The notes under the pieces are model-generated. The model was not told the DNA's origin. It did not search any database and saw only the letters and a list, made by a program, of their open reading frames with translations. From Syntrophomonas sp. UBA5432 (GTDB lineage Bacteria; Bacillota; Syntrophomonadia; Syntrophomonadales; Syntrophomonadaceae): a stretch of DNA of 48,661 nucleotides. Of this stretch, positions 24,894 to 33,231 are shown piece after piece. The first letter of the stretch is position 1. Each line of letters begins with the position of its first letter. The position numbers were made by a program, and so were the translations under genes. The stretch spans positions 1-48,661 of the forward strand of contig DIRQ01000037.1 in the NCBI GenBank assembly GCA_002424365.1. Direction: 5' to 3'.

Positions 24894-25559
24894 TTATGGT
24901 TTTAACTTTTTCTTTAGTTCTGCCAGTTCACGTTCGACATCCGCGCTTGCGCCCAATGCAGCCAGTTCTACATCCAGAGCAGGGCTGCTGCCTGTTATCT
25001 CTGTAGCTACCGCGGCCTCAGCTTCCATTTGTATAACCTTTTCTTCCATTCGCTCAAAACCGCGCCGGGAATTATCTTTTCCGAAGCTACCCGCCGCACT
25101 GCTTATATCCCTTTGAGCTCTGGCGGCCTGCGCGCGAGCAACCAGGGTATCACGTTTAGCCTTTAAGCGTTCGTATTCATCCTTCATTTCTCTAAGCTGT
25201 GATTTAAGCATTTCAGCGGTAGCATAGCTTTTTTCATATTGAACCTTATAATCTTCAGCTTTGGATTTATGTAATAACTTATCTTCCAAAGCACGCCGGG
25301 CTAAATCCTCCCGATCTTGTTGCAGAGCTTCCATTGCCTGTGCCTCACGTTTAGCAACCAGTTCGGAAGTTTCTTCATACTGAGATTTGAACTTGTGAAC
25401 TACCACCAGTTGCCTGGCAACAGCGCTCTCGGCATCGACAATATCATCCTCCATATCCATAAGATACTGGTTAAGAAGTTTGGCTGGATCCTCAGCCTTA
25501 TCTAGCAGCGCATTAAGGTTGGCTCTGATGTTGTCATTGATCCGCTTGAATAGACTCAT
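24894..25559 (-). CDS. pspA: PspA/IM30 family protein
   Basis: A protein of 221 residues, typical of the family. It starts with the amphipathic membrane-binding helix (MSLFKRINDNIRANLNALL) and EDPAKLLNQYLMDMEDD, then a nearly continuous coiled coil to about 190, ending in a short helix rich in Glu and Lys. PspA-type proteins form ESCRT-III-like assemblies at stressed membranes. It is the first gene of the pspA-nfeD-flotillin set, preceded by GGAGG and a 350-base intergenic region that probably holds the promoter. No PspF or LiaR-type regulator is encoded next to it. Confidence 0.95.
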   Translation of the reverse strand: MSLFKRINDNIRANLNALLDKAEDPAKLLNQYLMDMEDDIVDAESAVARQLVVVHKFKSQYEETSELVAKREAQAMEALQQDREDLARRALEDKLLHKSKAEDYKVQYEKSYATAEMLKSQLREMKDEYERLKAKRDTLVARAQAARAQRDISSAAGSFGKDNSRRGFERMEEKVIQMEAEAAVATEITGSSPALDVELAALGASADVERELAELKKKLKP

Positions 25560-25615
25560 TTTTACTACCTCCAGTTATTAATTCTATTTTATGTATTATT
25601 ATGGTATGTTTCTTG

Positions 25616-25652
25616 ATTAGATATTGTTTTTCCTCTTTTAAACATATCTAAT
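25616..25652. promoter_or_regulatory. Inverted repeat upstream of pspA
   Basis: ATTAGATAT (25616-25624) and ATATCTAAT (25644-25652) are perfect 9-base arms with a 19-base spacer, about 57-93 bases before the pspA start. They could be a two-half-site operator for a looping or dimeric regulator. Confidence 0.35.
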
Positions 25653-25707
25653 GTAAACCCATATTTCTCCAACCTCAATATGACAATTAGCAGTATATAT
25701 ATGATAG

Positions 25708-25737
25708 TTGACTAGAATATTTTCACAGGTATATAAA
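25708..25737 (+). promoter_or_regulatory. Promoter of the FrhB-IOR operon
   Basis: TTGACT (25708-25713) is followed after 16 or 18 bases by TATATA (25730-25735) or TATAAA (25732-25737). Transcription from here would give a leader of about 165 bases containing the palindromes at 25808-25832. Confidence 0.45.
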
Positions 25738-25807
25738 ACTGAATTTCACTAATTTTTCATATTAAAGAAGGATTATTTATTTAATACGCCGAAGTTAAAT
25801 TATATTA

Positions 25808-25832
25808 CGAACGACGTTCGATGTAGTCGAAC
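25808..25832. promoter_or_regulatory. Overlapping palindromes, possible operator of the FrhB-IOR operon
   Basis: CGAAC-GAC-GTTCG and GTTCGA-TGTAG-TCGAAC overlap, giving three alternating half-sites of a CGAAC/GTTCG motif in 25 bases. This lies 79 bases before the FrhB start. An IclR-family regulator is encoded at the end of the cluster and is a candidate ligand, but the link is inference. Confidence 0.45.
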
Positions 25833-25910
25833 ATATGCAAAAGGAGGGTGGCTTCATTATTTAATTACCAACAGTGTATTTTGGCTGACCATAGTAAGGG
25901 AGGGGATTAA

Positions 25911-27005
25911 ATGTGTGGAGGAATGGAGCTAAAAAATGAAGTATTAGCTAGCGCTACATGTGCTCTGTGTGGTGCCTGTCTTGATTGGTGTCCATACATA
26001 GCCAACATTGAAGATCATCTGGTTCTACGTTTTGATTGTAATGTTTCTAATGGACGTTGCTATTCAGTTTGTCCGCGTACTTTCACGGATTGGGAGGCGA
26101 TAAGCGAAAAGTATTTACCGGATATACCGCGAGATTTTGCTATAGGGCCTCATTTGAAAGCTTATAAAGTTAAGGCTGCGAAAGGTATTAACGGACAGCA
26201 GGATGGAGGTACGGTCAGTTATCTGGTGAAAACCATTTTGGAAGATGAATTGGCAGAAACCGTTTTACTAACGGGCACTGATGACCAGGTTACCCCGGAA
26301 CCATTTTTGTCATCGGAGATTGATGATATTCAAAAGTCAGCCGGTTCTCGTTTTTTAGCTTCACCCGGTATGCGTAAAATCATTGAAGCGCAGAACAATA
26401 AAGTGCAAAAAATGGCGGTCGTAGGTCGTCCCTGCCAAATTCAGGCACTGCGTAAGCTTGACTATAATCGCCCGCCTCAAAAACCAGAGGTGGAAGTACT
26501 TAGCATAGGTTTGTTTTGTATGTGGTCTTTAGGGTGGGACTTTAAGGATTATTTGCAAAAACAGTTTCCTGAAGAAGAGGTTTTACGATTGGCTATTCCC
26601 CAGCACGGTTTTGAGGTGACGACTGATAAGGGAGTACACGAGTTGCCGATTGATACGGTTAAGAAATTTAGCAGGGCTGGTTGTAATTACTGCTTGGATA
26701 TGACTTCGGAATTAGCAGATATCTCAGTTGGAGCATTTGAACCTCAAGAAGGCTGGAATACAGTAATTATCCGTACTCCCAAAGGACAGCAAATCTTTAA
26801 TGATGCATTGACAAAAGGATATTTAATTAGCGAAGAATATCCTGAAGAAGAGCTTAAGCGATTAAAGGGAGCCTCGCTGGGGAAAAAGACCCGCAACCTG
26901 AACCATGTGCAGACAGCATTTGATAAAGGGGTAAAACCTTTCATAGATTTAAATAGTGCATATTATATACAGCTTAAGGAGCTGGCCGAAGGGATGGTGA
27001 AATAG
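25911..27005 (+). CDS. FrhB/FdhB-like iron-sulfur flavoprotein (coenzyme F420 hydrogenase beta family)
   Basis: A protein of 364 residues. The N-terminus has ferredoxin-like cysteines (C17, C20, C23, C27) plus C43, C50 and C54. The FrhB N- and C-terminal domains follow, including VVGRPCQIQALRKL, IGLFCMWSLG and the CNYCLDMTSELADISVGA segment that binds a further cluster in this family. FrhB-type subunits carry FAD and Fe-S and move electrons between ferredoxin-like carriers and F420, formate or hydrogen enzymes. Here the next genes are iorA and iorB, so the protein likely takes electrons from IOR-reduced ferredoxin or feeds the GlcDF enzymes. The real acceptor is unknown. RBS GGGAGGGG is six bases before the start. 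Confidence 0.85.
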   Translation: MCGGMELKNEVLASATCALCGACLDWCPYIANIEDHLVLRFDCNVSNGRCYSVCPRTFTDWEAISEKYLPDIPRDFAIGPHLKAYKVKAAKGINGQQDGGTVSYLVKTILEDELAETVLLTGTDDQVTPEPFLSSEIDDIQKSAGSRFLASPGMRKIIEAQNNKVQKMAVVGRPCQIQALRKLDYNRPPQKPEVEVLSIGLFCMWSLGWDFKDYLQKQFPEEEVLRLAIPQHGFEVTTDKGVHELPIDTVKKFSRAGCNYCLDMTSELADISVGAFEPQEGWNTVIIRTPKGQQIFNDALTKGYLISEEYPEEELKRLKGASLGKKTRNLNHVQTAFDKGVKPFIDLNSAYYIQLKELAEGMVK

Positions 27006-27007
27006 TT

Positions 27008-28909
27008 ATGGAATGGATGATTACTACCAATGAGCCTGGCAAGACTTATCTTATGCAGGGAAACGAAGCCATATCCCGAGGAGCCCTGGAAGCCGGCATC
27101 CGTTTTGCTGCAGCTTATCCTGGTTCACCATCCTCGGAAATTTTAACCATGTTAGGCCACGTAGCCGATGAGATGGAAATCTATGCTGAATGGTCGACTA
27201 ATGAAACCTGTGCTCTGGAAGCATGCCTGGGGGCTTCATTTGCCGGAATTCGTTCGCTTTGTGTCATGAAACAGAATGGTCTGCTGGTAGTTGGGGATGC
27301 TCTTCATAGTGCTTCACTCTCTGGCGTAAAAGGTGGGTTGGTACTAGTTGTAGCTGATGACCCCAGTGCGCATTCCAGCACTAATGAGTTTGACAGCAGG
27401 CATCAGTCACGTTCAGCAGCGGTACCGATGCTGGAACCGGCTAATATGCAAGAAGCCAAAGATATGGTCAAGTGGGGGTTTGAACTGTCGGAACAGTTAC
27501 AGCAGCTAGTTATGGTTCGGACCGTAACCCGCATTAATCATGGCCGCAGCAGTGTAACCCTGGGTGAAATACCACAGCAAAAGCAGGTTCCCGCAGTTAT
27601 TGGTGAATGGGACCGTCTGGTTGCAATCAACTGGTTTAAAGATGCTCAAATTTCTAAGCTTGAACAAGCCCAGGTTATTTTTAAAGAGTCACCTTTTAAC
27701 TGGTATAACGGTCCTGAAAACCCTGATATGATGATTGTTACCTGTGGTACGGGCTGGCTTTATAGTATAGAGGCGGTTAAAGCATTGGGCGTTAAGGATT
27801 CGGTAGGTATTTTGAAAATCGGTACCACCTGGCCACTGCCGGAAGAATTTATTGTCAAACACTTGGGCAGGACGAAAAAAGTGTTAGTTGTAGAGGAAGT
27901 TGACCCTTTTTTGGAACAAAACATTGCCAATATTATCGCTTATCATCCTGAATTGAATATTGAACTGACAGGGCGCCACGGTCAAAAAGTCATACCTCGT
28001 AATGGCGAACTAAATCCAAATGTGGTAAGAAACGCACTGGCTAATATGACCGGGACAACTTTTACAGGCCCCGAGGTTACATTTATTCCTCCTGAAGAAG
28101 CAGTTGCACTACCACCTCGGGAATTGACCTTCTGTGCCGGTTGTCCGCATAGGGCTTCCTTTTTTCTTTTAAAACAGACCCTGCGTATACAGGAAGGTCA
28201 GGGCGTAGTAATGGGTGATATTGGTTGTTATACCATGGGTGGACAGCGGGCCGGTCATTATCTTTTTAATTTCTTGTCTTGTATGGGTGCCGGTATAAGT
28301 GCGGCTGAAGGTTTAGGTCAGTTAACCCGTTTTGGTTTTGACCAACCGGTTATTGCTCTAGCCGGCGATTCGACCTTTTTCCATTCTTGTATGCCTGCAT
28401 TGATCAATGCCAAATACCATAACTCCAATATGCTATTTGTTATTCTAGACAATTCAGCTACGGCGATGACCGGATTTCAACCTCATCCCGGCATCGGACT
28501 AACTGCCATGGGTAAAACTACAGAACCTATTTCGATTGCGAAGGTAGTAGAAGCGATTGGATGCCCGGTAACTGTAGCAGATCCTTTCGACATTACGGGT
28601 ACAACTGAGATAGTGTATAAGCTCCTCAAACAACCGGGATTAAAGGTATTAATTCTGAAACAGGAATGTGCTACGTTGGCGATACGCAAACGCGAAAAAG
28701 CTAAGGTTTGGGTTGATCAGGATTTGTGCCGGGGAGACGAATGCGGATGTGGCAGGTTCTGTAGTCGAATTTGGGGCTGTCCCGGCAACATTTGGGACTA
28801 TGAGGTCGGTAAAGCCAAAATTGATGAGGTGGTCTGTGTTGGTTGTGGGGTTTGTGTCTCACTGTGCCCGGCAGGTGCAATCAAGATAGAAGGGGGCGAA
28901 GCAGTATGA
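27008..28909 (+). CDS. iorA: Indolepyruvate:ferredoxin oxidoreductase alpha subunit (copy 1)
   Basis: A protein of 633 residues. It converts an aryl- or other 2-oxo acid plus CoA to acyl-CoA and CO2, reducing ferredoxin. The order is the pyrimidine-binding domain (GNEAISRGALEAG..AAYPGSPSSEI; STNETCALEA), a linker domain, and the thiamine-diphosphate domain with FCAGCPHRASF, GDIGCYTMG and AGDSTFFHS...LDNSATAMTGFQPHPG. A C-terminal two-cluster ferredoxin domain closes the protein. The second cluster, CVGCGVCVSLCP, is canonical. The first is atypical: CRGDECGCGRFCSRIWGCP, with an insertion and extra cysteines. It is two bases after the FrhB stop and overlaps iorB by four (ATGA). Confidence 0.95.
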   Translation: MEWMITTNEPGKTYLMQGNEAISRGALEAGIRFAAAYPGSPSSEILTMLGHVADEMEIYAEWSTNETCALEACLGASFAGIRSLCVMKQNGLLVVGDALHSASLSGVKGGLVLVVADDPSAHSSTNEFDSRHQSRSAAVPMLEPANMQEAKDMVKWGFELSEQLQQLVMVRTVTRINHGRSSVTLGEIPQQKQVPAVIGEWDRLVAINWFKDAQISKLEQAQVIFKESPFNWYNGPENPDMMIVTCGTGWLYSIEAVKALGVKDSVGILKIGTTWPLPEEFIVKHLGRTKKVLVVEEVDPFLEQNIANIIAYHPELNIELTGRHGQKVIPRNGELNPNVVRNALANMTGTTFTGPEVTFIPPEEAVALPPRELTFCAGCPHRASFFLLKQTLRIQEGQGVVMGDIGCYTMGGQRAGHYLFNFLSCMGAGISAAEGLGQLTRFGFDQPVIALAGDSTFFHSCMPALINAKYHNSNMLFVILDNSATAMTGFQPHPGIGLTAMGKTTEPISIAKVVEAIGCPVTVADPFDITGTTEIVYKLLKQPGLKVLILKQECATLAIRKREKAKVWVDQDLCRGDECGCGRFCSRIWGCPGNIWDYEVGKAKIDEVVCVGCGVCVSLCPAGAIKIEGGEAV

Positions 28910-29520
28910 GTAAAGAGCTTATAAAGGACCCTCTAAATATTATTATATGTGGTGTCGGAGGGCAGGGGAATATTTTAGCCACTGAACTCTTAGCTTCTGC
29001 TCTGGTAGAAAAGGGCTATTTTGCAACTGTAGGCGAAACCTACGGAGCCTCGCAACGTGGTGGTTCAGTAATGAGTCATGTTAGAATATCAGCCGCTACT
29101 GAGTATGGCGTGTTAATCCCGCTACAACAAGCGGATATTATCGTCTCCTTTGAACCTACTGATACCTTACGGGTTGCACGTGATTATGCTAATAAATCAA
29201 CCTTAATCATAACCGACTCCCGACCTAATTATCCATTGGGGGTCTTAATTGGTGAAGCTCATTATCCAGCTATGGAAGCAATAGAAGCAGAGTTAAGAAA
29301 GCTGAGTAATCAGGTACAGATAATTGAAGCAACCAAGCTGGCAGTGGAGGCAGGTAATAGTCAAGCTGCCAACGTCCTATTGATGGGGGCTTTAACTGCT
29401 TTACCTTTAGTGCCAATCGACATTGATGACTACGAACGGATTTTAGAACAACGCTTTAGTGGTCAAGTACTGGAGATGAATCGTAAAGTTCTAAAGGTTG
29501 GTTATGAGCAGGTAAAATAA
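28906..29520 (+). CDS. iorB: Indolepyruvate:ferredoxin oxidoreductase beta subunit (copy 1)
   Basis: A protein of 204 residues starting at ATG 28906 within the ATGA overlap with iorA; a longer frame from 28843 is only the overlap of the alpha gene. It carries the gamma-type 2-oxoacid oxidoreductase domain: IIICGVGGQGNILATELLASAL, GETYGASQRGGSVMSHVR and a conserved C-terminal NVLLMGALTALPL. It partners with IorA. The protein has no Fe-S cysteines, as is normal for IorB. Confidence 0.94.
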   Translation: MSKELIKDPLNIIICGVGGQGNILATELLASALVEKGYFATVGETYGASQRGGSVMSHVRISAATEYGVLIPLQQADIIVSFEPTDTLRVARDYANKSTLIITDSRPNYPLGVLIGEAHYPAMEAIEAELRKLSNQVQIIEATKLAVEAGNSQAANVLLMGALTALPLVPIDIDDYERILEQRFSGQVLEMNRKVLKVGYEQVK

Positions 29521-29566
29521 TTGCTGGAGTCGGGATGTTCCATTAAGAAAAAAGGGGGGGAAATAG

Positions 29567-30964
29567 ATGCAAGGTTTAGTGAAAGACCTGGCAACATTAT
29601 TAGGGTCTACCCAGATTTTGTCCCAACCGGAAGAAATGCTGGCATATGCAAATGATGCGACTCATTATTTTAAAAGCCGTATACCTGATGCGGTAGTATT
29701 ACCTCACACAACTGAAGAAGTAGCAAAAGTAATGAAATATGCTTTTGAAAAGGAAATTCCGGTTACACCACGAGGGGCTGGCAGTGGTCTGGCAGGAGGT
29801 TGTACACCGATTCATGGAGGCATTGTTATGGACCTGAAGCGGCTTAATCAGATTGTAGAAATTGATGGCAGCAATATGACCGCCAGGGTGGAAGGGGGCG
29901 TTGTATTAAAAAAGTTTCAGGATACGGTGGAAAAGCGTAAACTCTTTTACCCGCCTGACCCGCAAAGCGGGTGTGTATGCACTATTGGTGGAAATGTAGC
30001 GACCCGGGCAGGCGGACCCAGGGGTGTAAAATACGGGACTACCGGTAATTATGTGACCGGATTAGAGGTCGTACTACCGGATGGTTCTATAATTACCCCG
30101 GGGGGGAAGTTTGTTAAACAATCAGTAGGTTATGATATTACTCATTTAATGACCGGTTCGGAAGGTACTTTAGGGGTAATCACCGGGGTTAATCTGCGTC
30201 TTTTGCCATTACCGGAAGCGGATCGTACGGTTATCGTGGTTTGTGAAACTTTGGAGCAGGCAGCGGAAATAGTAGCGGAAATTATTGCCCGTGGAGCAGT
30301 TCCTGCCATGTTGGAATTTCTCATAAAGCTTGCTATTACGATTATGAATCAGTACTTTTTCCCGCCACTTCCTACTGATGGTGAAGGTTATCTGTTTATG
30401 TTTTTTGATGGGACCGAAGCGCAAGTTGAATATGAAGCTAAATTAGTCAGTGAAATTTGTCATGATATGAAAGCGAAAGAAGTAAGACTCGTTGAAGACC
30501 CGAGAGCGGCAGCAGCTTACTGGACAGCCCGGGCTAATGTTTATCCGCTCATTCAAACTATTTTTGAAAGGGCTAATTCTGAGGATATAACTGTACCTCG
30601 TAATAAACTACCGGACTTGGTACGGGCGGTGCAGGAGATTGCTGCTGCGGAGGAGGTCATGATTGGATTAGCTGGTCATGCCGGGGATGGCAACATGCAT
30701 CCTTCGATATTATTTCCACAGGTAACTCCTGAAGCCCTGGAGAAATCTGAATTTGCTATTGATAAATTGATTCGTACCGGTTTAGATATGGGAGGAACCA
30801 TTTCCGGTGAGCACGGAATCGGCATTCATAAATCCAAATATTTAGCCTGGGAACTGGGGGACATCCAGATTGAGCTGATGAAACGGATTAAACAAGCCTT
30901 TGACCCCAAGGGCATCATGAATCCCGGCAAAATATGGATGGAGGATGGTGATAAACATGCTTAG
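29567..30964 (+). CDS. FAD-linked 2-hydroxyacid dehydrogenase, GlcD-like subunit
   Basis: A protein of 465 residues, VAO-type FAD-binding oxidase. The FAD site includes VTPRGAGSGLAGGCTPIHGG, PPDPQSGCVCTIGGN and KYGTTGNYVTGLEVVLPDG, then LMTGSEGTLGVIT. The C-terminal cap has GHAGDGNMHP and GTISGEHGIGIHKS with the conserved catalytic and metal-binding histidines. Relatives oxidise glycolate, D-lactate or longer 2-hydroxy acids to 2-oxo acids. Its product would be a substrate for IorAB. The next gene encodes its Fe-S partner and overlaps it by 8 bases. No electron-transfer flavoprotein genes are nearby, unlike the bifurcating lactate dehydrogenase clusters of acetogens. Confidence 0.93.
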   Translation: MQGLVKDLATLLGSTQILSQPEEMLAYANDATHYFKSRIPDAVVLPHTTEEVAKVMKYAFEKEIPVTPRGAGSGLAGGCTPIHGGIVMDLKRLNQIVEIDGSNMTARVEGGVVLKKFQDTVEKRKLFYPPDPQSGCVCTIGGNVATRAGGPRGVKYGTTGNYVTGLEVVLPDGSIITPGGKFVKQSVGYDITHLMTGSEGTLGVITGVNLRLLPLPEADRTVIVVCETLEQAAEIVAEIIARGAVPAMLEFLIKLAITIMNQYFFPPLPTDGEGYLFMFFDGTEAQVEYEAKLVSEICHDMKAKEVRLVEDPRAAAAYWTARANVYPLIQTIFERANSEDITVPRNKLPDLVRAVQEIAAAEEVMIGLAGHAGDGNMHPSILFPQVTPEALEKSEFAIDKLIRTGLDMGGTISGEHGIGIHKSKYLAWELGDIQIELMKRIKQAFDPKGIMNPGKIWMEDGDKHA

Positions 30965-32153
30965 ACTGGAAGACTATGAAAAGATTATTGCAAAATGTTC
31001 GCATTGTAGTTATTGTCAGTCGACCTGCCCATCTTATTTAGCCGAGCAAAGCGAAAGCTCGGTTGCTAAAAATCGATTACTTATTATTAAAGAAATGCTT
31101 ATGCATGAAAACCTCCCGTTTACTCCGCGCGCTCAGGAGATTGTGGACAACTGCCTGCTATGTACCAATTGTACCCAGACCTGTTCTAGTAAAGTACCAA
31201 TTGATGATATTATTATTGCTGCTCGAATAAAGATAGGGCAAAAGGGTGTCGGTGGTATCAAACAATTTGTAATGGGCAAGATGCTGACCCAAAGGGGCCT
31301 AACCGGGGCGTTGGGTAAAGCAGGTTCCTTAGCCCAAAAACTAGGGATAGCAACCAAAGAAATTCCGCAACTGGCCAGCAAGTCTTTCGATAAAATGTAT
31401 TCTGGTACTTATACTCCGGCAGGGACCGTTAAAAAACGAGTTGCCTATTTCGTAGGCTGTGGAACCAACTTTATTTTTCCAGACACCGGTGAAGCAGTTG
31501 TCAAGGTTTTGAATCATAACGGTATAGAAGTGATTATTCCCAAAGGACAGGTATGCTGTGGTATTCCGGCTTTAGCAGAAGGTGACCTGGAAGGTGCTCG
31601 AAGTATGGTCGAAACCAATATTAAGCTTTTTACTGGATTGGATGTTGATGCGATTATTACTGATTGTACTTCCTGTGGGATGATGTTTAAGGAAAAAGCT
31701 GCAAAATGTCTGTCAGACGATGATCCGTTACAGGAAAAAATTGCAGCCGTAACAGCCAAGATATGGGAAGTAACCGATTATTTACAGAACCAAGGCTTGG
31801 AGGTACCACCCGGACGGTTGGATATTACATGGAGTTATCATGTTCCCTGTCACCGCGGTTGGTCACCTACAGTTAAGGATGCACCCCGTCAACTGTTGGG
31901 GCAGATACCTGATGCAGAGCTGCGAGAATTTGATATTCCCGAACAGTGCTGTGGTGGAGCTGGAACTTACTTTATGGAACATCGCGAAGTAGCGGAAAAA
32001 GTTCGGGCCTTACGTTTACAGGATATAAATAATACTGTATCGGATGTAATTTTAACCCAATGCCCGGTATGTAGGTTTTATATCGGTTTTCAAGTAATGG
32101 ACCGGGAAGTTACCCATCCAATAAAAATATTGGCCCAAGCTTACGGATTATAA
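30957..32153 (+). CDS. Fe-S subunit, GlcF/LutA-like (CCG domains)
   Basis: A protein of 398 residues starting at ATG 30957, 12 bases after GGAGG; an earlier in-frame ATG (30945) touches that site. It has two N-terminal 4Fe-4S motifs (CSHCSYCQSTCP; CLLCTNCTQTC) and two CCG domains. The first is GCGTN...VCCGIPALAEG...DCTSCG; the second is VPCHRG...QCCGGAGTYF...QCPVCRF. CCG domains bind an extra cluster or flavin-linked thiol site in heterodisulfide-reductase-like enzymes. It passes electrons from the GlcD-like subunit to an unknown acceptor, perhaps the FrhB-like protein. A terminator follows the gene. Confidence 0.93.
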   Translation: MLRLEDYEKIIAKCSHCSYCQSTCPSYLAEQSESSVAKNRLLIIKEMLMHENLPFTPRAQEIVDNCLLCTNCTQTCSSKVPIDDIIIAARIKIGQKGVGGIKQFVMGKMLTQRGLTGALGKAGSLAQKLGIATKEIPQLASKSFDKMYSGTYTPAGTVKKRVAYFVGCGTNFIFPDTGEAVVKVLNHNGIEVIIPKGQVCCGIPALAEGDLEGARSMVETNIKLFTGLDVDAIITDCTSCGMMFKEKAAKCLSDDDPLQEKIAAVTAKIWEVTDYLQNQGLEVPPGRLDITWSYHVPCHRGWSPTVKDAPRQLLGQIPDAELREFDIPEQCCGGAGTYFMEHREVAEKVRALRLQDINNTVSDVILTQCPVCRFYIGFQVMDREVTHPIKILAQAYGL

Positions 32154-32167
32154 TTTAGTAGTCGGGA

Positions 32168-32198
32168 GGAGCAGAAGGTTCATACTTCTGCTCCCTTT
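32168..32198 (+). terminator. Intrinsic terminator after the FrhB-IOR-GlcDF operon
   Basis: A 10-bp stem GGAGCAGAAG (32168-32177) / CTTCTGCTCC (32185-32194) with a 7-base loop is followed by a short CTTT run, 15 bases after the operon end. Confidence 0.75.
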
Positions 32199-32217
32199 GG
32201 TACTGGGTGAAGGACTA

Positions 32218-32244
32218 TTGCTTATTGTAGTACGATGTTATAAT
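32218..32244 (+). promoter_or_regulatory. Promoter of the IclR gene
   Basis: A perfect TATAAT (32239-32244) has TTGCTT (32218-32223) 15 bases upstream. It lies between the operon terminator and the IclR start, so the regulator is separately transcribed. Confidence 0.5.
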
Positions 32245-32312
32245 GAAAAGCGGATTGATAACTAGATAATAGGCTTTTAGCAGTTTGGCAATATTCATAA
32301 GGGGGAAAATCG

Positions 32313-33092
32313 GTGAGCAGGTCTTTATCCAGAGCGCTTTCTATTTTAGAACTTTATAACGGACGGAAAGGGGAATGGGGCATTTCCGATATTAGTCGAG
32401 AACTTGATTTACCCAAAAGTACAGTCCATGGTTTGGTAACCACCCTGGAAAAGAACCGTTATTTAGAAAAAACCGAGAATTCTAGATATAGATTAGGTAT
32501 GAAAATATATGAGTTGGGTATGACGTATCAAGCCAGTGCCCGTCTTGGATCAGTAGCAGAACCACATGTAAAATCACTGGCAGACAAATATCATCAATCA
32601 GTTCACATCGCCATTTATGCCGGGAGAATGGCAGTTTTCGTAATTGGTAATAAAACCGGTACCAGTCACGTTATTTTCCCTCGTGTCGGTGCCAGCATTG
32701 TAGCTTATTGTACAGGAGTTGGTAAGGTACTACTTGCCTGGCAGTCGGCAGCCCATATTGAAGAATACCTTCAGTTTGAAGAGTTACAACCTTATACTAA
32801 GAACACCATTACTGAACCGCAGCAGTTAAGGGAAGAACTCCAGCAAATAAGAAAATGTGGTTATGCTGTTGACCGCGAAGAGACGGTAATAGGAATCGCA
32901 TGTGTCGCTGCGCCTATTTTTGGTTCTTCTAATCAAGTAATAGCAGCACTAAGTGTATCGGGAGAAGCCAATTTGATACTGAATGAAAAACTACAGGAAT
33001 GTATTACAGATGTTTGCCATGCCGCTAAAGCGATTACCATTGCAATGGGGTATAGAGGAGATGAATATCCTCCTCCATACCCGAGTTTATGA
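32313..33092 (+). CDS. IclR family transcriptional regulator
   Basis: A protein of 259 residues. The N-terminal winged-helix domain (about 5-65) contains WGISDISRELDLPKSTVHGL. The C-terminal ligand-binding domain (about 80-250) has the family pattern VHIAIYAGRMAVFV, FPRVGASIVAYCTGVGKVLLA and YAVDREETVIGIACVAAPIF. IclR proteins sense small organic acids and often control aromatic or 2-hydroxy acid catabolism. It sits directly after the FrhB-IOR-GlcDF operon with its own promoter, so it probably controls that operon; this is inference. The start is GTG 32313 with AAGGGGG upstream. Confidence 0.93.
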   Translation: MSRSLSRALSILELYNGRKGEWGISDISRELDLPKSTVHGLVTTLEKNRYLEKTENSRYRLGMKIYELGMTYQASARLGSVAEPHVKSLADKYHQSVHIAIYAGRMAVFVIGNKTGTSHVIFPRVGASIVAYCTGVGKVLLAWQSAAHIEEYLQFEELQPYTKNTITEPQQLREELQQIRKCGYAVDREETVIGIACVAAPIFGSSNQVIAALSVSGEANLILNEKLQECITDVCHAAKAITIAMGYRGDEYPPPYPSL

Positions 33093-33131
33093 TTCACCGT
33101 GGCTAATTTATAAAGCCATAACTAAAGAGGA

Positions 33132-33167
33132 AATGATTGATATGGTCATATCGTTTCATCAATCATT
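33132..33167. promoter_or_regulatory. Nested palindrome between the IclR gene and 33232 gene
   Basis: Outer arms AATGATTGAT (33132-33141) and ATCAATCATT (33158-33167) pair perfectly. A second palindrome GATATG-GT-CATATC (33139-33152) overlaps the left arm. There is no T run. It could be an operator for the downstream gene or an mRNA structure. Confidence 0.4.
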
Positions 33168-33231
33168 GGCAACAGGCCTGATAGAAAACAATTATTGCAA
33201 CAATTAATCAAGTATGTGGGGAGGATTTGCT

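Larger units (their letters stand above)
25560..25910. other. Divergent intergenic region (pspA minus / FrhB plus)
   Basis: 351 bases between divergent operons. It holds an inverted repeat near pspA (25616-25652), a plus-strand promoter (25708-25737) and overlapping palindromes (25808-25832) upstream of the FrhB-IOR operon. Two GGAGGG-type sites exist, at 25842-25848 and 25896-25905; only the second serves the annotated gene. Confidence 0.6.

Noticed and set aside
25848..25910. A 20-codon leader frame (GTG 25848) whose stop abuts the FrhB start.
   Set aside because: The GTG directly touches the GGAGG, leaving no spacer, and no amino-acid run typical of a leader peptide is seen.
28843..28905. 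An N-terminal extension of IorB copy 1.
   Set aside because: It is an alternative reading of the IorA ferredoxin domain; the ATGA overlap at 28906 is the usual start.
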